From the NCBI GenBank assembly GCA_014155875.1, contig JACEFZ010006263.1, forward strand, positions 1,009,001 to 1,073,000: a stretch of DNA of 64,000 nucleotides, in the 5' to 3' direction. Shown here in pieces: positions 53,570 to 64,000 of this stretch; the first letter of the stretch is position 1; every line of letters starts with the position of its first letter. The DNA comes from Cepaea nemoralis (lineage: Eukaryota > Mollusca > Gastropoda > Stylommatophora > Helicidae). Under the pieces are notes generated by a model that was not told the origin of the DNA, made no database searches, and was given only the letters and a program-made list of their open reading frames with translations. A program made the position numbers and the translations under genes.

Positions 53570-55895
53570 AATACTGCAGGATTGTCTAGTTTTCACATCC
53601 CAGTGCTGCAGAATTGTCTAGTCTTGACACATCAGTGCTGCAGAATTGTCTGGTTTTGACACCCCGGTGCTGCAGAATTGTCTGGTTTTGACATCCCAAC
53701 ACTGCAGAATTGTCTGGTTTTGACATCCCAATGCTGCAGAATTGTCTGGTTTTGACATCCCAACGCTGCAGAATTGTCTGGTTTTGACATTCCAGTGCTG
53801 CAGAATTGTCTAGTTTTGACATTCCAGTGCTGCAGAATTGTCTGGTTTTGACATCCCAGTGCTGCAGAATTGTCTGGTTTTGACATTCCAGTGCTGCAGA
53901 ATTGTCTGGTTTTGACATCCCAACATTGCAGAATTGTCTGGTTTTGACATCCAACACTGCAAAATTGTCTGGTTTTGACATCCCAACACTGCAAAATTGT
54001 CTGATTTTGACATCCCAATGCTGCAGAATTGTCTGGTTTTGACATCCCAATGCTGCAGAATTGTCTGGTTTTGACATCCCAATGCTGCAGAATTGTCTGG
54101 TTTTGACATTCCAGTGCTGCAGAATTGTCTGGTTTTGACATCCCAACATTGCAGAATTGTCTGGTTTTGACATCCCAACACTGCAGAATTGTCTGGTTTT
54201 GACATCCCAACACTGCAAAATTGTCTGGTTTTGACATCCCAATGCTGCAGAATTGTCTGGTTTTGACATTCCAGTGCTGCAGAATTGTCTGGTTTTGACA
54301 TCCCAACACTGCAGAATTGTCTGGTTTTGACATCCCAATGCTGCAGAATTGTCTGGTTTTGACATCCCAACGCTGCAGAATTGTCTGGTTTTGACATTCC
54401 AGTGCTGCAGAATTGTCTAGTTTTGACATTCCAGTGCTGCAGAATTGTCTGGTTTTGACATCCCAGTGCTGCAGAATTGTCTGGTTTTGACATTCCAGTG
54501 CTGCAGAATTGTCTGGTTTTGACATCCCAACATTGCAGAATTGTCTGGTTTTGACATCCCAACACTGCAAAATTGTCTGGTTTTGACATCCCAACACTGC
54601 AAAATTGTCTGATTTTGACATCCCAATGCTGCAGAATTGTCTGGTTTTGACATCCCAATGCTGCAGAATTGTCTGGTTTTGACATCCCAATGCTGCAGAA
54701 TTGTCTGGTTTTGACATTCCAGTGCTGCAGAATTGTCTGGTTTTGACATCCCAACATTGCAGAATTGTCTGGTTTTGACATCCCAACACTGCAGAATTGT
54801 CTGGTTTTGACATCCCAACACTGCAAAATTGTCTGGTTTTGACATCCCAATGCTGCAGAATTGTCTGGTTTTGACATTCCAGTGCTGCAGAATTGTCTGG
54901 TTTTGACATCCCAACACTGCAGAATTGTCTGGTTTTGACATTCCAACATTGCAGAATTGTCTGGTTTTGACATCCCAACACTGCAAAATTGTCTGGTTTT
55001 GACATCCCAACACTGCAAAATTGTCTGATTTTGACATCCCAATGCTGCAGAATTGTCTGGTTTTGACATCCCAATGCTGCAGAATTGTCTGGTTTTGACA
55101 TCCCAATGCTGCAGAATTGTCTGGTTTTGACATTCCAGTGCTGCAGAATTGTCTGGTTTTGACATCCCAACATTGCAGAATTGTCTGGTTTTGACATCCC
55201 AACACTGCAGAATTGTCTGGTTTTGACATCCCAACACTGCAAAATTGTCTGGTTTTGACATCCCAATGCTGCAGAATTGTCTGGTTTTGACATTCCAGTG
55301 CTGCAGAATTGTCTGGTTTTGACATCCCAACACTGCAGAATTGTCTGGTTTTGACATCCCAGCGCTGCAGAATTGTCTGGTTTTGACATTCCAACATTGC
55401 AGAATTGTCTGGTTTTGACATCCCAACACTGCAGAATTGTCTGGTTTTGACATCCCAACACTGCAGAATTGTCTGGTTTTGACATCCTAATGCTACAGAA
55501 TTGTCTGGTTTTGACATCCTAATGCTACAGAATTGTCTAATCTTTACATCCTAATGCTACAGAATTGTCTAATCTTTACATCCTAATGCTACAGAATTGT
55601 CAAATCTTTACATCCTAATGCTACAGAATTGTCTAATCTTTACATCCTAATGCTACAGAATTGTCTAATCTTTACACCCTAATGCTACAGAATTGTCTAA
55701 TCTTTACATCCTAATGCTACAGAATTGTCTAATCTTTACATCCTAATGCTACAGAATTGTCTAATCTTTACATCCTAATGCTACAGAATTGTCTAGTCTT
55801 GACATCCCAATACTGCAGAATTGTCTAGTCTTTACATTGCAATGCTACAAAATTGTCTAGTCTGGACATCCCAATGCTGCTGAGTTGTCTACTCC
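53570..55895. repeat. 32-bp satellite-like array, about 72 copies, with higher-order structure
   Basis: Unit AATTGTCTGGTTTTGACATC plus CCAACACTGCAG. Variants (CATTCCAGTG, CAACATTGCAG, GCAAAATTGTCTGATTTTG) recur in a fixed order: one marker lies at about 53992, 54601 and 55017, so blocks of 19 units (608 bases) and 13 units (416 bases) were copied as wholes. From 55480 on, the units change to TAATGCTACAGAATTGTCTA. The minus strand is open in all three frames (up to 617 codons), an artefact. Confidence 0.97.
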
Positions 55896-56384
55896 TGACA
55901 GTCAAATGACATTCATATGAACATGCAGATCATCTGCAGCAGTTCCAGAGACCCATAGAGTGAGCTGTAGGTGATAGCAGTAATAGCTTCTCTCTGTCAT
56001 TTGAGAGCTCACATCACCTGTAGAGAAGGTGGTCGTTGGTTGTATAAGATGAGAACAATGTCTGCACAGTGGTGCATGTCGGAGATGGATATGGGTTCCA
56101 TGACTATTGATTCTAGCATGCTCTGTTGGAAACAAACAGACAGACACAATGCTCACTTGAATACAATGATTCATGATAAAACATATGAACAAACAGTGTT
56201 GAAGAATTATTCAGTTTTATTCCGAAGATCAGAATGTTGTCGTTATTGGTCCCATGTTTACATTTTCCCCAGATGTGGTCACAGGAAAACTTACGTTCAA
56301 ACCACAGGACATTTGTTTCCCATTCATTCAACTCTACACACATTACAGCACTCACCCATTTTAACAAACCATAATATAAATATC
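55896..56384. other. Unassigned sequence
   Basis: No repeat match in the window and no exon recognised. Confidence 0.35.
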
Positions 56385-56735
56385 GAGCACAACCCACTAC
56401 TGGCAACGCCGATCGCATTCTGGTATGAACCTAAGGCCTATCCACGTCAATATGGAAGCACTATACTCGAGTTTCGCTCTCGTTTGAGCTCGTCAGCAGT
56501 GCATATCCCTGACTGGATCCGGAAACAAGCCCCGGATCACTGGCGTGTGAAGCGGGTGTGTAACCACGTGGCACACACTGGACACGCCAAATTATCACAA
56601 CAGAATACCACAACGCTACCCATCGTAGGCTATGCTCAAGATTGCCCAATCGCCGCGACTGACGTCCGTCAATCGATGGTACCCGAACGATCAGGACTTC
56701 TCACTGGCAAGGAACACCAGGCCTCCTAAAATCCA
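56385..56735 (+). mobile_element. Repeat family D copy
   Basis: GAGCACAACCCACTACTGGC through CAGGCCTCCTAAAATCCA; the reverse complement of 13160-13530. It carries the D-family segment that also forms the inverted repeat at 11044-11190. Confidence 0.85.
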
Positions 56736-56784
56736 ATACCAACTGACTCCTTGACACCTTCGTATTAAAAACATAATGCAGCAT

Positions 56785-57000
56785 AGGACTGAATTTTGCA
56801 TGTGGATTAGCTTTCCCTATTACCAGTGCCCCTCGCCATCAGGTGAACCCACTCCGACTTCACAGGTACTTGTAATTTACATCCCCAAGTCAAGGAAGAG
56901 AAGTCAACATTTTAGACCAACTCTCTGGTGAAGGGGTTTAACCCCTTACCTCAGCATCAGCACACCAGATGTTTAAGAAAACACGTTCTTATGAAGTCAA
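56785..57000 (+). mobile_element. SINE family B copy, 5' shortened
   Basis: GACTGAATTTTGCATGTGGA, GTGCCCCTCGCCATCAGGTG and GGTACTTGTAATTTACATCC. Confidence 0.8.
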
Positions 57001-57260
57001 CTAACTTGTTCAACCGCAATGAAGTCAACTAAGTGTTAGCTACTGCCAATAGCTAAATTGTGTATTAGAGTTTGACATGAATGTCAATGTGGGAAGGGGC
57101 AATGTGTAGTCATAGTTTGAGAATCCTTGTGTCAACTCCGCCCCTCTTGCTTAAGCAACTGGTGGTGGGCACCTAAGAAGTCACTGTGCGACTGCAAAGC
57201 TGATCACTGTGGTTGTACCTCACATGAGATGGGGGTGACTGAGATGAGATTGTGACCATC
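57001..57260. other. Unassigned sequence
   Basis: AAGTCAACTAACTTG/AAGTCAACTAAGTG short repeats only. Confidence 0.35.
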
Positions 57261-57261
57261 A

Positions 57262-58488
57262 GAGTTTGTCAAGGTCACTGGTCTGGTCCAAAGGTTGCAT
57301 AAAGAGTTTGTCAAGGTCACTGGTCTGGTCCAAAGGTTGCATAAAGAGTTTGTTAAGGTCACTGGTTAGGTCCAAAGGTTACATAAAGAGTTTGTTAAGG
57401 TCACTGGTTAGGTCTAAAGGTTACATAGTTTAAGGTCACTGGTCTGGTCCAAAGGTTGCATAAAGAGTTTGTCAAGGTCACTGGTCTGGTCCAAAGGTTA
57501 CATAGAGTTTGTCAAGGTTACTGGTCAGGTCCAAAGGTTACATAAAGAGTTTGTCAAGGTCACTGGTCTGGTCCAAAGGTTGCATAAAGAGTTTGTCAAG
57601 GTTACTGGTCAGGTCCAAAGGTTACATAAAGAGTTTGTTAAGGTCACTGGTTAGGTCTAAAGGTTACATAGTTTGTCAAGGTCACTGGTCTGGTCCAAAG
57701 GTTACATAAAGAGTTTGTCAAGGTCACTTGTTAGGTCTAAAGGTTACATAATTTGTCAAGATCACTGGTCTGGTCCAAAGGTTACATAAAGAGTTTGTCA
57801 AGGTCACTGGTCTGGTCCAAAGGTTACATAAGAGTTTGTCAAGGTTACTGGTCAGGTCCAAAGGTTACATAAAGTTTGTTAAGGTCACTGGTTAGGTCTA
57901 AAGGTTACAGTTTGTCAAGGTCACTGGTCTGGTCCAAAGGTTGCATAAAGAGTTTGTCAAGGTCACTGGTCTGGTCCAAAGGTTACATAAAGAGTTTGTC
58001 AAGGTTACTGGTCATGTCCAAAGGTTACATAAAGAGTTTGTCAAGGTCACTGGTCTGGTCCAAAGGTTGCATAAAGAGTTTGTCAAGGTCACTGGTCAGG
58101 TCCAAAGGTTACATAGTTTGTTAAGGTCACTGGTTAGGTCTAAAGGTTACATAGTTTGTCAAGGTCACTGGTCTGGTCCAAAGGTTACATAAAGAGTTTG
58201 TCAAGGTCACTGGTTAGGTCTAAAGGTTACATAATTTGTCAAGGTCACTGGTCTGGTCCAAAGGTTACATAAAGAGTTTGTCAAGGTCACTGGTCTGGTC
58301 CAAAGGTTACATAAAGAGTTTGTCAAGGTTACTGGTCAGGTCCAAAGGTTACATAAAGAGTTTGTCAAGGTCACTGGTCTGGTCCAAAGGTTACATAAAG
58401 AGTTTGTCAAGGTCACTGGTCTGGTCCAAAGGTTACATAAAGAGTTTGTCAAGGTTACTGGTCAGGTCCAAAGGTTACATAAAGATCA
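57262..58488. repeat. 42-bp minisatellite, about 29 copies
   Basis: Unit GAGTTTGTCAAGGTCACTGG then TCTGGTCCAAAGGTTACATAAA. Units with GTTAGGTCTAAAGG and shortened spacers alternate, suggesting copying of multi-unit blocks. Confidence 0.96.
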
Positions 58489-58785
58489 GCAGGTGACTCA
58501 ACCAGTCTTTGCTTTCTCGTATTTCATCAAGTGTTTGATGTGACCAAAGTATTTCAGTTTCCGAGACATAATACTGCTTATGAGTAAATTTTCTTCCATG
58601 TTTAGATCTAGTATAATGTACGCATATTTTCCTTCTTGATCTACCAATCAATTATATTATAATGAGGTAACGGTGGACACTGCAACTACTAAGCCAGTCC
58701 ACTCTTTCTGTTTAGTTTCAATTTAAAAAAAAAAAAACAGATGGGCTGGGCTCGAAGATAGTGAGTGGAGTTTCTAAGGTCAAGG
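58489..58785. other. Unassigned sequence
   Basis: Poly-A tract at 58726-58737 may be the edge of a retro-insertion. Nothing else is recognised. Confidence 0.35.
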
Positions 58786-58789
58786 CTAA

Positions 58790-59150
58790 CAAATAATCAG
58801 CTTCATTTTCATGCCAGGACATGCGGGTGTAAGAGGGGATGAACAACCTGGTAGGCTTACTGTGGAAAGTGGATGAGCAATGGACCAGCCTGGTATACTC
58901 AAGTGTCCTCAGAACTTGACTAGACTTCAGGAACATCAAGTCAATTGGGGGGTTGGGGGGAGAGAATAGAAGAATTGTAAACCAATACAGCATACAGAAC
59001 TGGACCATTGGAATAGAAGAATTGTAAACCAATACAGCATACAGAACTGGACCATTACACGCTGATGGAGGTACAAAGAAGGGGATGCAAGCACTATGAA
59101 CTGAATGGTTCAATGTGCAGCGAGGATGATCTGTCTAAGCTAAAGGTTAA
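58790..59150 (+). pseudogene. LINE RNase H C-terminal fragment with 47-bp duplication
   Basis: ATGCCAGGACATGCGGGTGT reads Met-Pro-Gly-His-Ala-Gly-Val as at 24614; AATGGTTCAATGTGCAGCGA corresponds to the Trp-Phe-Asp-Val-Gln-Arg end at 24940. In between 47 bases are duplicated head to tail (58965-59058). Frame-broken. Confidence 0.7.
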
Positions 59151-59399
59151 CTTCACGGAACTTGAGCAAACTAAAATTTTGACCATACACATTTCAAACA
59201 GTCACCATATCAAACCAGAGTTTCATAATCACACACTCCACAACCACTACCATCCACGGATGACATGATTAATGTTCATCAGTTCAGGAATCGTATGCTC
59301 ATCTGCTGCTCCACATCCACGTTCTCCATGGCCTGTGATGAGCAGAAAGAAAGTATATGTAGTACGCATTGTAAAATAAGAGGCAAGAGAAAAGTAGAA

Positions 59400-59880
59400 C
59401 ATTTGTGGAAGTTACTTTTACATCTGTCTGCGGTTGTTTGTAGCATGAACTGCATGTTCCAATTGTTCAGAACGATGGTGGCCGGCTATTGCTGAATTGA
59501 CTGGTTTGCCTTTTCGGTTCACGAGTTCATTTTTCAGGAGTAGTCGCTGGAGCTACAGAGTTTGTGCTTTGTGCGGCACTTTCGGCTGGTCGCCCTGTGG
59601 AAAGAGACGAGCCATATGGGATAAAATCTGGGTCAATGAAGTCTTTCTGGTGACTGCCGATTCCATCGACGATGAACTATACTTTTCTTGCAGGACTTTT
59701 GTGTTGGCATTCTGGCTGCGGCATTATGCAGTGAACCTGTGCCAGCTGTTGGCATGCAGAGACTCCTGTCTGTTCCACTTTTCACATTGGGCAGTGAGGA
59801 GCATTTTGTGTGATATTCACTGGCACAGGAACGGAGCATAATGGGGACGACCTGTTGCTGGGAAGTTGGAACCGTGATTA
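59400..59880 (+). mobile_element. Interspersed repeat family F, longest copy
   Basis: Includes GAGTTTGTGCTTTGTGCGGC, which links the 41090 fragments, and TTTTGTGTTGGCATTCTGGC, which links the 45590 copy. The 114-codon frame is not conserved in the other copy, so it is taken as chance. Confidence 0.75.
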
Positions 59881-60114
59881 ACTAACTATTTGTGGAAGTC
59901 AAAGAAAGTTAAACTTAGCACCAAACTTAAAATTTTTAATTTCAATGTTAAATTGGTATTACATAACGGAAATATGGATATGACTACAAGAATCACAAAT
60001 AAACTACAACCATTCACTAATTGTGCCTGCACAGAATAGTGGGACTAACATGATATGACAGAATCACCAATGTAGAGTTCATGGAGAGAGCTAAACAATT
60101 CTAGTGAATCAAGA

Positions 60115-62592
60115 GGTGAGGAAAATGTGCTGGATGGGACACGCACTGAGAAAGGTGCTGGATAGGACACGCACTGAGAAAGGTGCTGGATAGGACACGC
60201 ACTGAGAAAGGTGCTGGATAGGACACGCACTGAGAAAGGTGCTGGATAGGACACACACTGAGAAAGGTGCTGGATAGGACACGCACTGAGAAAGGTGCTG
60301 GATAGGACACGCACTGAGAAAGGTGCTGGATAGGACACACACTGAGAAAGGTGCTGGATAAGACACACACTGAGAAAGGTGCTGGATAGGACACGCACTG
60401 AGAAAGGTGCTGGATGGGACACACACTGAGAAAGGTGCTGGATGGGACACACACTGAGAAAGGTGCTGGATGGGACACACACTGAGAAAGGTGCTGGATA
60501 AGACACACACTGAGAAAGGTGCTGGATAGGACACACACTGAGAAAGGTGCTGGATGGGACACACACTGAGAAAGGTGCTGGATGGGACACACACTGAGAA
60601 AGGTGCTGGATGGGACACACACTGAGAAAGATGCTGGATGGGACACACACTGAGAAAGGTGCTGGATAAGACACACACTGAGAAAGGTGCTGGATAGGAC
60701 ACACACTGAGAAAGGTGCTGGATGGGACACACACTGAGAAAGGTGCTGGATAAGACACACACTGAGAAAGTTGCTGGATAAGACACACACTGAGAAAGGT
60801 GCTGGATAAGACACACACTGAGAAAGGTGCTGGATGGGACACACACTGAGAAAGGTACTGGATAAGACACACACTGAGAAAGGTGCTGGATAGGACACAC
60901 ACTGAGAAAGGTGCTGGATAGGACACACGCTGAGAAAGGTGCTGGATAGGACACACACTGAGAAAGGTGCTGGATAAGACACACACTGAGAAAGTTGCTG
61001 GATAAGACACACACTGAGAAAGGTGCTGGATAAGACACACACTGAGAAAGGTGCTGGATGGGACACACACTGAGAAAGGTACTGGATAAGACACACACTG
61101 AGAAAGGTGCTGGATAGGACACACACTGAGAAAGGTGCTGGATAGGACACACACTGAGAAAGGTGCTGGATAGGACACACACTGAGAAAAGTGCTGGATG
61201 GGACACACACTGAGAAAGGTGCTGGATAGGACACACACTGAGAAAGGTGCTGGATAAGACACACACTGAGAAAAGTGCTGGATGGGACACACACTGAGAA
61301 AGGTGCTGGATGGGACACACACTGAGAAAGGTGCTGGATGGGACACACACTGAGAAAGGTGCTGGATAGGACACACGCTGAGAAAGGTGCTGGATAGGAC
61401 ACACACTGAGAAAGGTGCTGGATAGGTCACACACTGAGAAAGGTGCTGGATAGGACACACACTGAGAAAGGTGCTGGATAGGACACACACTGAGAAAGAT
61501 GCTGGATAGGACACACACTGAGATAGGTGCTGGATGGGACACACACTGAGAAAGGTGCTGGATGGGACACACACTGAGAAAGGTGCTGGATAGGACACAC
61601 ACTGAGAAAGGTGCTGGATGGGACACACACTGAGAAAGGTGCTGGATAAGACACACACTGAGAAAGGTGCTGGATAGGACACACACTGAGAAAGGTGCTG
61701 GATGGGACACACACTGAGAAAGGTGCTGGATGGGACACACACTGAGAAAGGTGCTGGATGGGACACACACTGAGAAAGGTGCTGGATAAGACACACACTG
61801 AGAAAGGTGCTGGATAGGACACACACTGAGAAAGGTGCTGGATAAGACACACACTGAGAAAGGTGCTGGATAGGACACACACTGAGAAAGGTGCTGGATG
61901 GGACACACACTGAGAAAGGTGCTGGATGGGACACACACTGAGAAAGGTGCTGGATAAGACACACACTGAGAAAGGTGCTGGATAGGACACACACTGAGAA
62001 AGGTGCTGGATGGGACACACACTGAGAAAGGTGCTGGATAAGACACACACTGAGAAAGGTGCTGGATAGGACACACACTGAGAAAGGTGCTGGATGGGAC
62101 ACACACTGAGAAAGGTGCTGGATGGGACACACACTGAGAAAGGTGCTGGATAGGACACACACTGAGAAAGGTGCTGGATGGGACACACACTGAGAAAGGT
62201 GCTGGATAGGACACACACTGAGAAAGGTGCTGGATAGGACACACACTGAGAAAAGTGCTGGATGGGACACACACTGAGAAAGGTGCTGGATGGGACACAC
62301 ACTGAGAAAGGTGCTGGATAGGACACACGCTGAGAAAGGTGCTGGATAGGACACACACTGAGAAAGGTGCTGGATAGGACACACACTGAGAAAGGTGTTG
62401 GATAGGACACACACTGAGAAAGGTGCTGGATAGGACACACACTGAGAAAGATGCTGGATAGGACACACACTGAGATAGGTGCTGGATAAGACACACACTG
62501 AGAAAGGTGCTGGATAAGACACACACTGAGAAAGGTGCTGGATAGGACACACACTGAGAAAGGTGCTGGATAGGATACGCACTGAGAAAGCT
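60115..62592. repeat. 28-bp satellite-like array, about 88 copies
   Basis: Unit AAAGGTGCTGGATAGGACAC plus ACACTGAG. The variable bases are GATAGG / GATGGG / GATAAG and ACACGC / ACACAC. Units with CACGCACTGAG cluster at the left edge. Minus-strand frames of 412-874 codons run through because 3 x 28 bases contain no stop; they are artefacts. Confidence 0.98.
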
Positions 62593-62729
62593 TGAGGACG
62601 TGCCTGGTCTGAAACCCACAAGGCAAGTGAAATAGTGTCACTAGAAATCTCAAGACTAAAGACATACAACGAGAACTAAATGTAGAAGAGAACTAGAGAC
62701 ATGTAAAATGGGGAAAGCTTACAAGAAAC

Positions 62730-63300
62730 TTATCATTCATCATGTGCTGTGCCGATAAGCGTGGGTGGTCATGTTTCATTTGCCATCTCACACGATCACC
62801 AGAGTCGTAAATCAGCTCAGTGTTCTTGTCTCAACCAAACATTGTGGCCTTGCCATCTAGATATTTACTTCTCTGCATTCCCCTTGTTCTTTTCCCCTTG
62901 CCAGTGCCATCATGCCAGTTGTCACCAAATTCTCCATTTTATGTTCGGACCACAAAATGTTGGCTGTCTCTCAAATCAGTGTACGATTTCTATTTGTGTC
63001 TTGTAGTACTTGGTCATTGGTTTTTCTATCTGTCCACGGTATTCTTTGCATTTTCTTCAGAAACCACATTTCCACAGCATCAGATGTTTTTCAGCTTGTC
63101 TGTTCATTGTCCACGCTTCACATCCATACAAAAGTACAGGTTCTATGTAGTACCCCAACACTTTTTCTCATTGCAAATGACGTCTTTTTATTGGTCAGTG
63201 TGTTTTCCATCATGCAAAAGGCCACCTTCACCATGGCTATTCTTGTTCTAATCTCTTCAAGGCATCTCCCATCAGATGTTATGGCTGTTCCTAGACAAGA
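62730..63300 (-). mobile_element. LINE family T 3' end
   Basis: Starts CATCATGTGCTGTGCCGATA and follows the 47440-48000 and 51370-51960 copies on the minus strand, with frameshifts. It is the fifth copy of this family in the window, all on the minus strand. Confidence 0.82.
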
Positions 63301-63449
63301 AACTACAAGATGTAATAAAGGATTGGAGTACTTACTGCATGAAATGGTTGAGAGCCTGGTTCTATTAAGGGATCAAAGGCAAATACAATGAAGAAGAAGA
63401 TTTATGAGATGGCTATATCTGACTCAGTGTGTTGGCATGCTGCCGTGAC

Positions 63450-63700
63450 TTAGTTTCAAGTTTATTACAACACATACACAAGTTAAACATTCACAAGTAA
63501 TTCTGTAATTGCCCACGGATTTTTGTGGGGTAAAAATATGAAATCTAGAATCAACATCACTGCCCTTGGGAAATTTCCACTCATGCTCTGTCTCCCTCCA
63601 GTAGCCAGCAAAGAGTCCCCATGCTGATGGTACCAGTGGAGTCTGATTGCACATCCACCTGTGTTGTCCTCTATGCGTTGAGTCATCCAGACCCACTGCT
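63450..63700 (-). CDS. Possible terminal exon of an unknown minus-strand gene
   Basis: The frame reads WGLFAGYWRETEHEWKFPKG, then SDVDSRFHIFTPQKSVGNYR and stops near 63424. The minus strand has an AATAAA at about 63467-63462. Composition is protein-like, but I recognise no family, and no acceptor can be fixed. Could be chance. Confidence 0.22.
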
Positions 63701-63774
63701 TACACCTGCTGAATCAGCCTCTCCAGATGTGGGACCGTTGTTTGTTCTGCTGCACTTTCCACTTGATCACAGAC

Positions 63775-64000
63775 AGCCTTCACCACATCACTTTTGCCAT
63801 AATCTAGTTCACACAGAGAGCCTTCACCACATCACTCTTGCCATAATCTAGTTCACACAGAGAGCCTTCACCACATCACTCTTGCCATAATCTAGTTCAC
63901 ACAGAGAGCCTTCATCACATCACTCTTGTCATAATCTAGTTCACACAGAGAGAGCCTTCATCACATCACTCTTGTCATAATCTAGTTCACACAGAGAGCC
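63775..64000. repeat. 44-bp minisatellite, cut by the window end
   Basis: Unit GCCTTCACCACATCACTCTT then GCCATAATCTAGTTCACACAGAGA; about five copies are seen. Confidence 0.95.

Noticed and set aside
53586..55517. Minus-strand frames of up to 617 codons (NQTILQ / KTRQFCS repeats)
   Set aside because: Artefact of a 32-bp unit without stops on that strand; three overlapping frames are equally open.
59497..59841. 114-codon frame
   Set aside because: Within repeat family F; the copy at 45590-45960 has indels that break it.
60045..62669. Minus-strand frames of 412-874 codons with a 28-residue repeat ([12 protein letters not shown] type)
   Set aside because: They are the translation of the 28-bp array. 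All three minus frames are open for the same reason, there is no signal peptide or start context outside the array, and variants do not avoid amino-acid changes.

Overview
This is eukaryotic (metazoan) genomic DNA. It holds two partial or complete intron-containing genes inside a dense background of transposable elements, SINE-like repeats and very long tandem arrays. The protein sequences, the transposon families (hAT, mariner-like, several LINE lineages) and the repeat load fit an invertebrate, most likely a lophotrochozoan such as a mollusc. That placement is inference; nothing in the window fixes the species. There are no operons, CRISPR arrays or bacterial features.

Layout. (1) 1-7.2 kb: the 5' end of a TMEM63/CSC1-like ion-channel gene on the minus strand. 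Two coding exons (7022-7167 and 2842-2924) are separated by a 4.1 kb intron that contains a complete hAT transposon with perfect ends and an 8-bp target duplication. (2) 7.2-25 kb: an intergenic repeat landfill. It has decayed LINE 3' ends, a mariner remnant, a hAT MITE with 8-bp target duplication, several SINE families, an AAAG/AGGC purine block, a 2 kb TC-rich array, and a LINE inserted inside a SINE with a 12-bp target duplication. (3) 25-29.7 kb: mostly unassigned, with a possible promoter near 25.54 kb. (4) 29.9-51.3 kb: the gene for the U11/U12 di-snRNP 48K protein (SNRNP48) on the plus strand, readable end to end as seven coding exons with matching phases and a CHHC zinc finger. Its first coding exon is present twice because of an identical 877-bp tandem duplication. 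The splice acceptor of its sixth exon is preceded by five 53-bp repeats, each carrying a copy of that acceptor. Its introns carry large minisatellites, a GT-rich block and LINE/SINE copies. (5) 51.3-64 kb: four large minisatellites (32-bp, 42-bp, 28-bp and 44-bp units) with LINE and SINE copies between them.

Functionally, only two host genes can be supported. SNRNP48 belongs to the minor spliceosome, where it recognises U12-type 5' splice sites. The TMEM63-like protein is a membrane channel of the OSCA/TMEM63 family. The very long open reading frames in the tandem arrays (up to more than 800 codons) are artefacts of stop-free repeat units and are not genes. The most unusual points are the repeated 3' splice site in SNRNP48, where each decoy acceptor would lead straight to a stop codon; the duplicated start exon; the higher-order structure of the 32-bp array; and a 38-bp sequence copied from a downstream GT minisatellite into a LINE reading frame.
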